DNA of 49,101 nucleotides from the IMG/VR virus record IMGVR_UViG_3300028840_002041, positions 1 to 49,101 of that record; one strand, written 5' to 3'. This DNA comes from a virus. Shown in pieces: positions 22,837-31,500 of the stretch. The notes under the pieces are model-generated. The model did not search any database, was not told the DNA's origin, and saw nothing but the letters and a program-made list of their open reading frames with translations. The translations under genes and the position numbers were made by a program. How positions within the stretch are numbered: the first letter of the stretch is position 1; each line of letters opens with the position of its first letter.

Positions 22837-25005
22837 ATGGAATACCCCAGCAAGAATTTAATAGATGATGAAGCAAGAAAAGAAGCACAACCGGATAAAT
22901 TCCCCTCACATGTGGGCCAAAAGGATCAACCTTTAAATGATGGAGTTAATCTTGTCAACAATGATGAGATATTCTCTATTACACTTACCAAAAAATTTAT
23001 CAACAAATCAAATAGAACTGAGATACAAAACTTGCTATCACTGGCATCATCTCCTATGTTCTTGAAAATCCCTAATGAAAATGAAGTAGGATTTGGAGAA
23101 TTTCACCCTACAATAAAAGAAAAAAGTAACATTGTTATCTTTATGGATATGCTACACCATTATACAGGTGGTAGATATTCTATATTTCAACAAGCAGTAT
23201 TGCTTGGTGAACACTTTGGGGTAACTCTGGTAACTGATAAAAAGCCTCCATTTGTAAATGATTTCAAATCATATTCAGGTTTTGGAAATGTAAAGATTGT
23301 AGTTGATCCTAATTGGTTACAATCATACAACAAAAATCCATTTGATTTAGTAATTGGTATTCCAAATGTATCTGCCCAGTATGCCCACGAGTATGCTAAG
23401 AAATTCAGATTGCCATTTTACTGTTACATGTTTGAATCCCCAAATTATGTGTCTGAATTTAGAGATGGAGTGGATGCTACAGAGGAATTTTGGGCAAATT
23501 TCAAAAGAACAATTGTCCATGCTGATATGAGAATTACTCCATCAAAAACAAGTATGGAGTATTTGAAAAAGTGGTTAGGTTCAGATGATGGTAAATATGG
23601 GTATGTATATCCTTGTTTTAATAAAAATGTAGCAGACAGATTTTTAGATACACCAGAAAGTAGAAAGGCAACCAAAATTTACGACTTGGTAATGCTGTCC
23701 AGAATTGCTGAATTTAAGAATCCTGCACCTATATTCAAGTTGCTCAATAAAATGCTTAAAAGCAAAATAAGAGTGGCGATTGTTGGTAGAAATTTGACTA
23801 ATTTTGACTTTGTCAATACGTTTGATAAAATCGAAATAGACTTATTTGATACTGGAATAAATGATGAGAAGAAATACAAAATCCTGTCACAATCAAAGAT
23901 TGGTATTGTACCTTCAAAATTTGAAGGCTATGGAATGCCACCGCAAGAATTTCTATATTTCAATGTACCTTGTATAGCATATGATTTACCTGTTTTAAGG
24001 GAAGTGTATGGTGATAAAATATCATATGTTAAAACAGAGAAAAATTTTGCTATAAAGATATTTACAATGTTGAAAAGCTACAAGCCTGTTAATAAACCAA
24101 CTACAGGTTTAACTACACCAGAGGTTACAAAGGAGCAATTCTTGAAATTACTACCAATCAAGAATGAACCGAAAGTTGCTATTGGAATCTTAGCGTTCAA
24201 TTGTATTGATTATCTTGATAGTGTAATCAGATCAGTCTATGACGTTGTAGATCAAATAATCATTGTTGAAGGAGCAGTCGGTAACATGAAACATTGCTCC
24301 AATAATTCAGGCCATTCCATAGATGGTACATTTGATGCCATTATAAATGATGAATTGTATGATCCAGACAAGAAAATAAAAATAGTTATGAAAAGAAAAG
24401 GCTATTGGAAGAACAAAATTGAGATGCAAAACGAGATAGCCAAAAGAGTCAGAGCCAAATATTATATAAAGATGGATGCTGATGAGATATGGAAACCTGA
24501 AACTGTAACTAAGATTGTTAAATTCTTGGATGAAAATGAAAATATTGATGTAATTAGGATGCCTTTTCATCATTTTTGGACATCTTTTGGTATAGTAGCC
24601 ACAGATTCTGGAGGTAAGTGGTCAACTAAGCATCCAAGAGTGTGGAGATGGAGGGAAACATTCAGGCATATCAGTTCATTTAACTTTTTTGTTGACAAGG
24701 CAACCGGAAATAAGGTTGATGAGAACAGTTACAATTATTATGTTTGGAAAAATGATCATATTTACCATATGGGATATGCCAGAACAAATGAAAGAGTGGA
24801 TGAAAAATTAAAATATTATGGTGCCAGAAAGATTGAGAATTTTGTCGATAAGAATAGATACAAAAATTGGAAAGATGGAGACAAAACTCAACCAACACAA
24901 GATACACCAAGCGGTTCAGTGAAGTTTTCAAGAAAAGATTTGCCAACAGTATTAAAAGAACACTATTATTATAAACTAAAAGACATCAGAGGTTACAATG
25001 GATAA
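22837..25005 (+). CDS. Two-domain glycosyltransferase (GT4-like plus GT2-like, 722 aa)
   Basis: The start has SD GGAGAG, as at 5339. Residues about 80-415 look like a GT-B (GT1/GT4) enzyme: I-V-I-F-M-D-M...T-G-G-R-Y-S, a V-M-L-S-R-I-A-E-F-K-N-P strand, and the donor-binding SKFEGYGMPPQEF motif (about residue 365). After a linker, residues about 445-640 form a GT-A domain with I-G-I-L-A-F-N-C-I-D-Y-L and an MDADEIW metal site (about residue 548). Two transferase domains in one chain suggest sequential sugar additions to one acceptor. The first about 75 residues are unique to this protein. It opens the cassette just after the capsid terminator. Confidence 0.85.
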   Translation: MEYPSKNLIDDEARKEAQPDKFPSHVGQKDQPLNDGVNLVNNDEIFSITLTKKFINKSNRTEIQNLLSLASSPMFLKIPNENEVGFGEFHPTIKEKSNIVIFMDMLHHYTGGRYSIFQQAVLLGEHFGVTLVTDKKPPFVNDFKSYSGFGNVKIVVDPNWLQSYNKNPFDLVIGIPNVSAQYAHEYAKKFRLPFYCYMFESPNYVSEFRDGVDATEEFWANFKRTIVHADMRITPSKTSMEYLKKWLGSDDGKYGYVYPCFNKNVADRFLDTPESRKATKIYDLVMLSRIAEFKNPAPIFKLLNKMLKSKIRVAIVGRNLTNFDFVNTFDKIEIDLFDTGINDEKKYKILSQSKIGIVPSKFEGYGMPPQEFLYFNVPCIAYDLPVLREVYGDKISYVKTEKNFAIKIFTMLKSYKPVNKPTTGLTTPEVTKEQFLKLLPIKNEPKVAIGILAFNCIDYLDSVIRSVYDVVDQIIIVEGAVGNMKHCSNNSGHSIDGTFDAIINDELYDPDKKIKIVMKRKGYWKNKIEMQNEIAKRVRAKYYIKMDADEIWKPETVTKIVKFLDENENIDVIRMPFHHFWTSFGIVATDSGGKWSTKHPRVWRWRETFRHISSFNFFVDKATGNKVDENSYNYYVWKNDHIYHMGYARTNERVDEKLKYYGARKIENFVDKNRYKNWKDGDKTQPTQDTPSGSVKFSRKDLPTVLKEHYYYKLKDIRGYNG

Positions 25006-26245
25006 AGTGATCAAAAGAGAAGGTAAGAATTTTACACACGATATTGAACTTGATTCTGGTAAGAGCTTTGTTGTACCAATGATAGAGAAAGCAAAGTTTG
25101 AACAAGATGATATTGGTGGTTCAAAGAACATTGTACAAAATGAGATGGTCATTCATCCTTTACAGATTCAGAAGGAAGTGTTCAAGCCAAGAGATACACC
25201 ATTGAGTGTTAATTATGAAAGTGACAAGCCTTATCTTAGTTGGAAGGTGAATATAGCATCTTGGTCTGATGTTGACAAAAGGACTTTTGCTTGTTGGGGT
25301 GATCATTGGGTGAAAGTAAGATTGGCAGAGGAGTTAGAGAAGTTAGGTTGTGTCACTGATGTAGAATTGGATCAGGCTGATGTAACAATTTACTTGTTTG
25401 GTTCACCATTTAATTTTAGAAAGAAAAGACCATATCACTACAATCCATTATCTTACAATGTAGTGTGGTTCTATTCTCATCCAGAAAAATTCTCTCAACA
25501 GGAAGCGGCAAGATATGATCATATCTTCTGTTTATCAAAACAATATTTGGAAACCATTAAAGAAGGTTTTCATCATACTGTAGAAGATGAACCACTTTAC
25601 AGTTGTACAAATTTTACAACTCCAGTTAATCTTCCATATGGTAGAGATAAAAGAATCGCTATGGTAGCAAATGCAAGAGGTGCTGGAGCACCATATGGTA
25701 GAGAAGTGATCAAATTATTGAAACCACTCAAGTCTTGGATGGAAAGTAAAGAATTGAGAATGGAAGTTTGGGGTCACAAGTGGGATCAATTTGATAAATA
25801 CAATCAATTTCCAAAAGAATGGTATGTTGATAAGTATTACCCATATGATGATTTGGATAGGCTTTACAGAACTTCAAAAGCTGTAATAATTGATGGTCAT
25901 CCTGAGATGGAAGAACACGGTTTTGTACCTATGAAGATATTTGATGTATTTGCCTCTGGTGGTATGCCAATTATCAAAAGGAATGCCGGAACAACAGAGA
26001 TGTTTGGTGATTATGTTCTACAATATGATAGTGTAGCAACATTAAAAGAGTGCTTGGAAGTTCTTGATGATAGGGCTGAGTGCTTTAAGATAATCAAAAA
26101 AGGTAGAACACTTGCCTATAAACATACATATGCCAATAGAGCTAAAAAGATTATGGACTCTATTGCTGATAGTGTTATTGGTACAGATCAATTGAAGATA
26201 CCAGAGAGTGGCAACAAGGCAAAGGATAAAATAGTATGGTTATAA
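24998..26245 (+). CDS. Glycosyltransferase, GT-B/CgeB-like (415 aa)
   Basis: The gene overlaps the previous one by 8 bases with SD AGAGG. Residues 80-240 contain a Rossmann-like half with polar N-terminal leader. The C-terminal half carries V-W-G-H-K-W-D, Y-Y-P-Y-D-D-L-D-R-L-Y-R-T-S-K and F-V-P-M-K-I-F-D-V-F-A-S-G-G-M-P, the pattern of the CgeB/Glyco_trans_1_2 group of GT-B enzymes. It probably transfers a hexose or amino sugar. Acceptor and donor cannot be read from sequence. No signal or membrane segment is seen, so it acts in the cytoplasm. Confidence 0.75.
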   Translation: MDKVIKREGKNFTHDIELDSGKSFVVPMIEKAKFEQDDIGGSKNIVQNEMVIHPLQIQKEVFKPRDTPLSVNYESDKPYLSWKVNIASWSDVDKRTFACWGDHWVKVRLAEELEKLGCVTDVELDQADVTIYLFGSPFNFRKKRPYHYNPLSYNVVWFYSHPEKFSQQEAARYDHIFCLSKQYLETIKEGFHHTVEDEPLYSCTNFTTPVNLPYGRDKRIAMVANARGAGAPYGREVIKLLKPLKSWMESKELRMEVWGHKWDQFDKYNQFPKEWYVDKYYPYDDLDRLYRTSKAVIIDGHPEMEEHGFVPMKIFDVFASGGMPIIKRNAGTTEMFGDYVLQYDSVATLKECLEVLDDRAECFKIIKKGRTLAYKHTYANRAKKIMDSIADSVIGTDQLKIPESGNKAKDKIVWL

Positions 26246-26973
26246 TTAAACCAGAATTATTCATACTCACTTACAATAGGCTTGAGTATTTAAAACTTTG
26301 TTTAGAATCTGTATGGAATCAAACATTGAAAGTTCCAATAAATATTTGGGATAATGGTTCTACAGATGGAACAAGAGAATACTTGACAGACCTTTACAAG
26401 AATGATAAGTTGAATGGTGGTAAATTCTTTGACAATGCTTCTAATGTTGGAATAGCTGAAGCAAGGAATAAAGGATTGGAGCTTATCAAGAATACTTGTA
26501 TCATTATATCAGATGATGATATGTATTATGTTGATAAGAACTATTTTAAACATATGTTTAATTGTTGGAATCATTTGGTAAAGAAGCATACAAGAATTGC
26601 TGTTTTATCAAATTACCATCCATTTGATAAAGGCAAGTATAGTGAAAAGATTTTCAAAGAAGCATATTTGTTTGGCAAATATGAATTGCACTATATAACA
26701 GGATCACCTCCAGGTAATTGGATGCTTGATAAAGAAGTTATTTTGTCAATGAATGGATTCAGAATACCAAATGGTAAGAAGATGGGATTTGCTGCTTATC
26801 ATTTGAATAAGAGAATAAGTAATTCAGAATTTCCATTTGTAAGGATAGATAAAATTGATGGAAAAGTTTACAAAGGTGTGGAGCATATTGATACTGTTGA
26901 TCACCCTATGAACAAAAGGGACAATTACAAAGAGTACATTGAATTCAGAATCAGAGAGAAGGGTAAAGATTGA
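26236..26973 (+). CDS. GT2-family glycosyltransferase (245 aa)
   Basis: It overlaps the preceding gene by 10 bases and uses AAAGGA as SD. GT-A motifs are clear: FILTYNRLEYLKLCLESV at the N-terminus, DNGSTDGT (about residue 38), N-V-G-I-A-E-A-R-N-K-G (about residue 73), and SDDDMYYVD (about residue 93). The later G-S-P-P-G-N-W-M-L-D segment is the usual acceptor-side loop. It resembles the enzyme at 5339 in size and motif layout, so the two may be distant paralogues. Confidence 0.88.
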   Translation: MVIIKPELFILTYNRLEYLKLCLESVWNQTLKVPINIWDNGSTDGTREYLTDLYKNDKLNGGKFFDNASNVGIAEARNKGLELIKNTCIIISDDDMYYVDKNYFKHMFNCWNHLVKKHTRIAVLSNYHPFDKGKYSEKIFKEAYLFGKYELHYITGSPPGNWMLDKEVILSMNGFRIPNGKKMGFAAYHLNKRISNSEFPFVRIDKIDGKVYKGVEHIDTVDHPMNKRDNYKEYIEFRIREKGKD

Positions 26974-27953
26974 TGGTAAAGCCTAAATTATTGTATATTG
27001 GAACATTTACAGGGAATTGGGTATCAGATCAATTTAGAGAAACTGGCTTCAAACGCCACTTTGATGTAAGAATATTTGATTACAGAGCATATTCTAAAAC
27101 AGATTATATGAATATGAACAATGAATTGTTCAAAGCTGTATATGAATTTGGACCTGATTTAATATTTGTCAACAAAGGTGAAGTAATTTCACCAATGATC
27201 ATCAAGAGAGTGAAATCAATATTCCCTAATTGCAAGGTTTTCATTTTCAATGGAGATCAAAGAGGTAGAATACAAGATGAAACTGTTAGACTTGGTTCAG
27301 TTTCTGATGCTATATTGATAAATAACAATCATGATGAACAGTGGAGTCAATATTATGATGCTGGAGTGAAAAAGATATATGAGTATCACACAGCAACAGA
27401 TGCTAATACATTCAAAAATGTAAAGGTAGATAAGAAATTTGATGTAGTATTTGCCGGTGGTCACTATGGAACAAGATTCCCTTTGTCTAAATTTAGACAT
27501 CAATGTTTAGTTGGATTATCTAAAAACTTTAAACTTGGTATAGCAGGTGGTAGAAATTGGACTTCATTCAGTGGAATGGAATATGTTGGTCCAAAATATA
27601 GAGGTTCATTGACTGGATTTCTTAATTCAGGTAGGTGTATTCTTGGAATAAATGCTTTTAATGACATAAAGAATTATACCAGCAATAGAACTTGGGTATC
27701 AATGTCTACAGGAGTTCCATATGTCTGTCATACGTATGCTGGTATAAATAATTTCTTTAAACACAAACAAAACATACTTGTCTTTAAAACTGTAGATCAA
27801 TGTATAGAAACAGTTAGATGGGTATTGAAAAATCAACCAGAAGCAAGAAAAATTGGAATGGCTGGAAGAACACTTGTAAAAAGTAAACATTCATATTATA
27901 ATAGGTCTGAACAGTTGTTGGAAATTTGGAAGGAAGTGAAAGATGAAGCCTAA
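26973..27953 (+). CDS. CgeB-like glycosyltransferase (326 aa)
   Basis: ATG 26973 shares its A with the upstream TGA. The protein has two Rossmann-like halves. The N-terminal half has L-L-Y-I-G-T-F, F-G-P-D-L-I-F-V-N-K-G and K-V-F-I-F-N-G-D. The C-terminal half has D-V-V-F-A-G-G-H-Y-G-T-R, Y-V-G-P-K-Y and S-N-R-T-W-V-S-M-S-T-G-V-P-Y-V. This is the CgeB/DUF3880-type pattern often found in polysaccharide and flagellin-glycosylation clusters. Substrates are unknown. It is the fourth glycosyltransferase gene of the window and lies mid-cassette. Confidence 0.78.
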   Translation: MVKPKLLYIGTFTGNWVSDQFRETGFKRHFDVRIFDYRAYSKTDYMNMNNELFKAVYEFGPDLIFVNKGEVISPMIIKRVKSIFPNCKVFIFNGDQRGRIQDETVRLGSVSDAILINNNHDEQWSQYYDAGVKKIYEYHTATDANTFKNVKVDKKFDVVFAGGHYGTRFPLSKFRHQCLVGLSKNFKLGIAGGRNWTSFSGMEYVGPKYRGSLTGFLNSGRCILGINAFNDIKNYTSNRTWVSMSTGVPYVCHTYAGINNFFKHKQNILVFKTVDQCIETVRWVLKNQPEARKIGMAGRTLVKSKHSYYNRSEQLLEIWKEVKDEA

Positions 27954-28650
27954 AAGAAAGAATATCAATACACCTCCATATTGGGATGAAAAGTATAAAG
28001 GACTTGGAAAGCCAGAGAGAATCCTTTATTCACCACATAAGAATATGTATGAGAAGATTTGTGATTTAATCTTTTCATTCAAGCACGATAAAATGGTTGA
28101 TGTAGGTGCCGGCACTTGTGTGATAGCATTTCTATTGGAGAAAAGAAATTTTCATTTCAAAGATAGATATATGTTAAACATTGATCATTCAAAAGTTGGT
28201 TTAGAAATAGGTCAAACAAGGTTGAAAGAAACCAATGTTGATATTGATATCAAGGTTTCTGACATAACAAAGCCTATTGATATGAGTGATATGGAGCACC
28301 AAGACAATTATGACTTGGTTACATGTTGCGAGGTCTTGGAACATTTAACTGAACCAGTGCTTGCTTTGAAGAATATGGAGAAGCTGGTTTCAGACAAAGG
28401 TAGGGTGATTGTTTCAGTTCCACACGGTAGATCACCCTACAAAGATCATTATTGGATCAGTATTGACAATGAAACTATGGTTGGTTGGCACGAAGCTGTA
28501 GGGTTGACTGTTGATACAATTACAATAGTAGATAGATGGAAAATATTCATAAGCAGGAAGATTACAAAAGAAGATGCTGAAAGGATGTTAAGTAATGAAA
28601 GTAAACGCAGAGTCAAAGCCGATTTATGTATTCCAGTCAAAGCTGAATAA
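27943..28650 (+). CDS. SAM-dependent class I methyltransferase (235 aa)
   Basis: The gene overlaps its neighbours on both sides (11 and 56 bases). Motif I is MVDVGAGTCV (about residues 51-60). The acidic residue after strand 2 is in L-N-I-D-H-S, and motif post-II/IV is LVTCCEVLEHL, typical of small-molecule and sugar methyltransferases. An N-terminal P-P-Y-W-D-E-K-Y element is characteristic of this type. In a sugar cassette it most likely O- or N-methylates a sugar residue; that is inference. Confidence 0.85.
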   Translation: MKPKRKNINTPPYWDEKYKGLGKPERILYSPHKNMYEKICDLIFSFKHDKMVDVGAGTCVIAFLLEKRNFHFKDRYMLNIDHSKVGLEIGQTRLKETNVDIDIKVSDITKPIDMSDMEHQDNYDLVTCCEVLEHLTEPVLALKNMEKLVSDKGRVIVSVPHGRSPYKDHYWISIDNETMVGWHEAVGLTVDTITIVDRWKIFISRKITKEDAERMLSNESKRRVKADLCIPVKAE

Positions 28651-29785
28651 AAAATCAATTGAACTTGCCAATCAAGTTATGGCTGATGGATGGATTGGAC
28701 TTGGTAAGGTAACAGAGAAGTTTGAAAGAGAATTTGCTGAATATTGCGGAGCAAAATATTGTGTAGGTCTTAATTCAGCTACATCAGCACTACATATAGC
28801 ATTAAAGTGTGCTGGAGTTAAATCTAAAGACAGAGTTATGTCTACACCATTAACATTTGTAAGCACTAATGCTGCTATACAATATTTGGGTGCTCGTCCA
28901 GAATTTTGCGATGTTGACCCAGCTACACTTACTCAATCACCTGAAATATATCTTGATAGAATTAAATTCCATTATAGTCAGGCAAATGTTCTTCCAAGAT
29001 ATGCTGTTCATGTTCATTTTGGTGGTTTAGCTATGGAACCATCAATTATGGAGATGATTGAATCACAGTGTGGAATAACTTTAATAAATGACTATGCCCA
29101 TTGTGCCGGAGCAAAACATTTTGATGGTTCAATGGCTGGTTCATATGGTGATTTCAACACATTTTCATTCCATGCTGTAAAGAATCTACCATCACCTGAT
29201 GGCGGTGCTCTTGTTACAAATAATGAACATGTTTATAAAAGAGCGAAAAAGTTGAGATGGTTAGGTATAAGTCAAGATACCTTTTCAAGAACTGCAACCA
29301 AGGGTAGAAATAAATATAGTTGGATATACAATGTAGATGAACTTGGTTGGAAGTATCATATGAATGACCTTACTGCAGCAATACTTCTTGGCGGTCTTGA
29401 AACACTTGATAAAGATAATGCAAGGCGCAGAGAGATACGGGAAAAATACAGAGAAGGGATTGTTAATGGCTTTATAAAGCCACTTGGAAATCAAGGGTAT
29501 CAATCTGGACATATGGCAATATATCAAGTCCCTAAAGGTTGCAATAGAGATATTGTAATTGAAAGATTGAAAAGTGAATTTAACATACATCCTGGAGTAC
29601 ACTATATTCCTAATTATCAATTTAAACCATTTAAAGATAATACAATAGATTATCCATCTGATCCATCAACTTGGATTGTAAATGATATTTGGGAAGAGTT
29701 AATAACATTGCCGTGTCACCTGTTGATGTCAGATTCAGATATAAATAGAGTGATTGAAGCTGTCAATACAATATGTGGTGATTAA
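28595..29785 (+). CDS. DegT/DnrJ/EryC1-type sugar aminotransferase (396 aa)
   Basis: This is a PLP enzyme that converts a nucleotide-linked keto sugar to an amino sugar, usually with Glu as donor. Visible hallmarks are G-L-N-S-A-T-S-A-L-H-I-A-L (phosphate-binding, about residues 58-70), T-F-V-S-T-N-A-A-I, Asp166 in INDYAHCAGA (pyridine nitrogen) and Lys196 in FSFHAVKNL, the Schiff-base lysine. Length is typical. The 4-keto sugar would have to come from a dehydratase not present here, so probably from the host. The start overlaps the methyltransferase gene by 56 bases. Confidence 0.9.
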   Translation: MKVNAESKPIYVFQSKLNKKSIELANQVMADGWIGLGKVTEKFEREFAEYCGAKYCVGLNSATSALHIALKCAGVKSKDRVMSTPLTFVSTNAAIQYLGARPEFCDVDPATLTQSPEIYLDRIKFHYSQANVLPRYAVHVHFGGLAMEPSIMEMIESQCGITLINDYAHCAGAKHFDGSMAGSYGDFNTFSFHAVKNLPSPDGGALVTNNEHVYKRAKKLRWLGISQDTFSRTATKGRNKYSWIYNVDELGWKYHMNDLTAAILLGGLETLDKDNARRREIREKYREGIVNGFIKPLGNQGYQSGHMAIYQVPKGCNRDIVIERLKSEFNIHPGVHYIPNYQFKPFKDNTIDYPSDPSTWIVNDIWEELITLPCHLLMSDSDINRVIEAVNTICGD

Positions 29786-29786
29786 T

Positions 29787-30272
29787 GTGAAAGCAATAAA
29801 ATATAAAAAAGCTGATTCAACTCATATAAAGATGGTTTATTTGATCAGGAATAATCCACTGGTAAGGAAAGAGTTGATTTGCGATGGTGATATAAATTAT
29901 CTCCAACATATAGAGCATTACAACAAGATGTTAGAGGATAGAAATTATTCAATCTATGTTATGTATTATGGAAGCTGGATCATAGGGTTCTATAATGTAA
30001 TTGTAGATAGAAATAAAAAAGAGGTTGAGATTGGTTACAAACTATCACCTACATTTTGGGGTAAAGGTCTTGGAAAGATAATGTTCAGAGATTCTTTGTC
30101 AAAGGTAAAAAAGTTGTATCCCAAATATGGTATCATCTTGACTGTATTCAAGGACAATGAGAAAGCTGTGAAGATATACAAGAGTGGAGGGTTCAAATTG
30201 TCAGGGGCAAAGAAGGTTAGAGACAGATTATTATACACAATGAAATTACATAACTTAAAAAGTAATATTTAG
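29787..30272 (+). CDS. GNAT-family N-acetyltransferase (161 aa)
   Basis: GTG 29787 lies one base after the aminotransferase stop (TAATGTG); upstream in-frame codons fall inside that gene. The GNAT core is clear: E-V-E-I-G-Y-K-L-S-P-T-F-W-G-K-G-L-G-K (acetyl-CoA loop, about residues 82-100) and N-E-K-A-V-K-I-Y-K-S-G-G-F-K (about residues 125-138). With the adjacent aminotransferase it forms the classic pair that makes N-acylated amino sugars (as in PseC/PseH or WecE/WecD). It ends the cassette, and a class II promoter palindrome overlaps its last codons. Confidence 0.85.
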   Translation: MKAIKYKKADSTHIKMVYLIRNNPLVRKELICDGDINYLQHIEHYNKMLEDRNYSIYVMYYGSWIIGFYNVIVDRNKKEVEIGYKLSPTFWGKGLGKIMFRDSLSKVKKLYPKYGIILTVFKDNEKAVKIYKSGGFKLSGAKKVRDRLLYTMKLHNLKSNI

Positions 30273-30312
30273 ATATAATACTTTTAAATTACAAATATTT
30301 TTAATATATTTA
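30250..30312 (+). promoter_or_regulatory. Class II (putative late) promoter with upstream palindrome
   Basis: The imperfect palindrome ATAACTTAAAAAGTAAT (30250-30266) lies in the 3' end of the acetyltransferase gene and begins 55 bases before TATATTTA (30305-30312). The 16-base word ATATTTACACTGTAT plus flanks is shared with the copy at 19229. It would drive the connector and tail genes. Confidence 0.65.
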
Positions 30313-30343
30313 CACTGTATGAAACCTAATGGAGTTATGTATA

Positions 30344-31000
30344 ATGGCCTATATTGAATGGGACAAAATTTTAAAAGATGATTCAAGCACAGTATCAACT
30401 GAATTTAAAGCAATAGCAGAGCAGCTTGTAAAAACAATGCTGCTTTCTGTGTTCAATAGTGATTTTGAGAAGCATACAATATCAACATCATCACCAGAGT
30501 TACACGATATTGGTAATAATCAAGCAACTCTGATATTGAAGAATTTTCCTGTTATCACTTTTACTGAATTGAAAGATAATGTAAGGGATGATGATAATGT
30601 AACTGCTTTAGTTGAGAACACAGATTTTGTAGTTGATTACACTTGTGGTATTGTAAAAATAGCTCCAACAATTGAAGCATCTAATTTGTTAAGGCGCATA
30701 ACTACATTTACAGTTGGTCCAGCAATGGTTAGTGTAGCTTATGTTTATGGTTACGAATCAATACCGGATGACATCCAAGGATTTATCAATGTATGGGCAA
30801 GTCAATTATATAAAACATTTCAGAAAACATTTCAAAATATCAATGATGCTGTTGAGATTGAAATGGCTGATTACAGGAAGAAAATTGGAACAGTCGCTCA
30901 AAGCCTATTGGCAACAAATACATATGTAATGTCAATGTTGCCTGGTCTCAAAAGTAATTATGCTAATTATGTAGAACTTGGAACCAAACCACGTTATTAA
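30344..31000 (+). CDS. Head-tail connector / adaptor protein (218 aa)
   Basis: ATG 30344 has SD GGAG at 9 bases. The middle of the protein has a beta region ending V-S-V-A-Y-V-Y-G-Y followed by P-D-D-I-Q-G-F-I-N-V-W-A, the pattern of gp6/gp15-type head completion proteins (x-Y-x-x-G-Y, then P-x-D-I-x-x-A helix). It is first in the tail operon, as expected for an adaptor that binds portal. It is longer than the usual 100-150 residues because of N- and C-terminal extensions. Confidence 0.65.
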   Translation: MAYIEWDKILKDDSSTVSTEFKAIAEQLVKTMLLSVFNSDFEKHTISTSSPELHDIGNNQATLILKNFPVITFTELKDNVRDDDNVTALVENTDFVVDYTCGIVKIAPTIEASNLLRRITTFTVGPAMVSVAYVYGYESIPDDIQGFINVWASQLYKTFQKTFQNINDAVEIEMADYRKKIGTVAQSLLATNTYVMSMLPGLKSNYANYVELGTKPRY

Positions 31001-31008
31001 GGGTTGTT

Positions 31009-31500
31009 ATGATTGAATTAAGTGAACTTCCAAGCACAATAACTGTTTATTCAGAAGCTACTCAACCACAAGAGTCTGACGAATTTGGAGATGTAACATC
31101 TGATACTCAAGTTAAATATATTGGCGTTAAGTGTAGGATAGCAAGGAATAGAAAGTTATCTGAAGGAGCGCAAATAAAAGAATCTGGAGTTATTGGAAAG
31201 ACAGATAATATTGTTTTTTTAAATCATTCAAGTGATAGTTATGATGAAATTATTATTAGTATTGGTGATAAATTAATTGATGAAATAGGTAGAAGATTTG
31301 AAGTGACCCAAGTAATTATTAGACCTGGTGGAGAATCTGACCACCAACAAGTTCACTGCTATGAAATAATAAGCAACGATTATAGTCAGCCAAATATACC
31401 AGGTCATGTTGATCCAAATCATCCAAGATTGGTTACAACAGATGATATTGAAGATGGAGCAGTAACCCCAGTCAAAACATCATTTGCTGAGGACTTCTAA
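31009..31500 (+). CDS. Head closure / head-tail joining protein with C-terminal tag (163 aa)
   Basis: The SD AAGGG precedes ATG 31009. Residues 1-125 fit the SPP1 gp16-type head-closure fold: I-T-V-Y, C-R-I-A-R-N, then I-S-I-G-D-K-L-I-D-E-I-G-R-R-F-E-V and a final V-H-C-Y-E-I strand. Residues about 126-144 are a linker, and the last 18 (DIEDGAVTPVKTSFAEDF) recur almost unchanged at the ends of the proteins at 43694 and 44055. The extra tag is unusual for this family. The stop overlaps the next ATG. Confidence 0.65.
   Translation: MIELSELPSTITVYSEATQPQESDEFGDVTSDTQVKYIGVKCRIARNRKLSEGAQIKESGVIGKTDNIVFLNHSSDSYDEIIISIGDKLIDEIGRRFEVTQVIIRPGGESDHQQVHCYEIISNDYSQPNIPGHVDPNHPRLVTTDDIEDGAVTPVKTSFAEDF
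31444..31500 (+). repeat. C-terminal tag repeat, copy 1
   Basis: These 57 bases encode DIEDGAVTPVKTSFAEDF plus the stop. They match copy 2 (43997-44053) at 53 of 57 positions by eye and copy 3 (44358-44414) more weakly. The similarity is confined to the 3' gene ends. Confidence 0.85.

Noticed and set aside
22400-22909. Long minus-strand ORFs, for example here, 971-1408 and 35251-35718
   Set aside because: They are antisense to clearly coding genes, lack SD sequences and family motifs, and are expected by chance opposite AT-rich genes.
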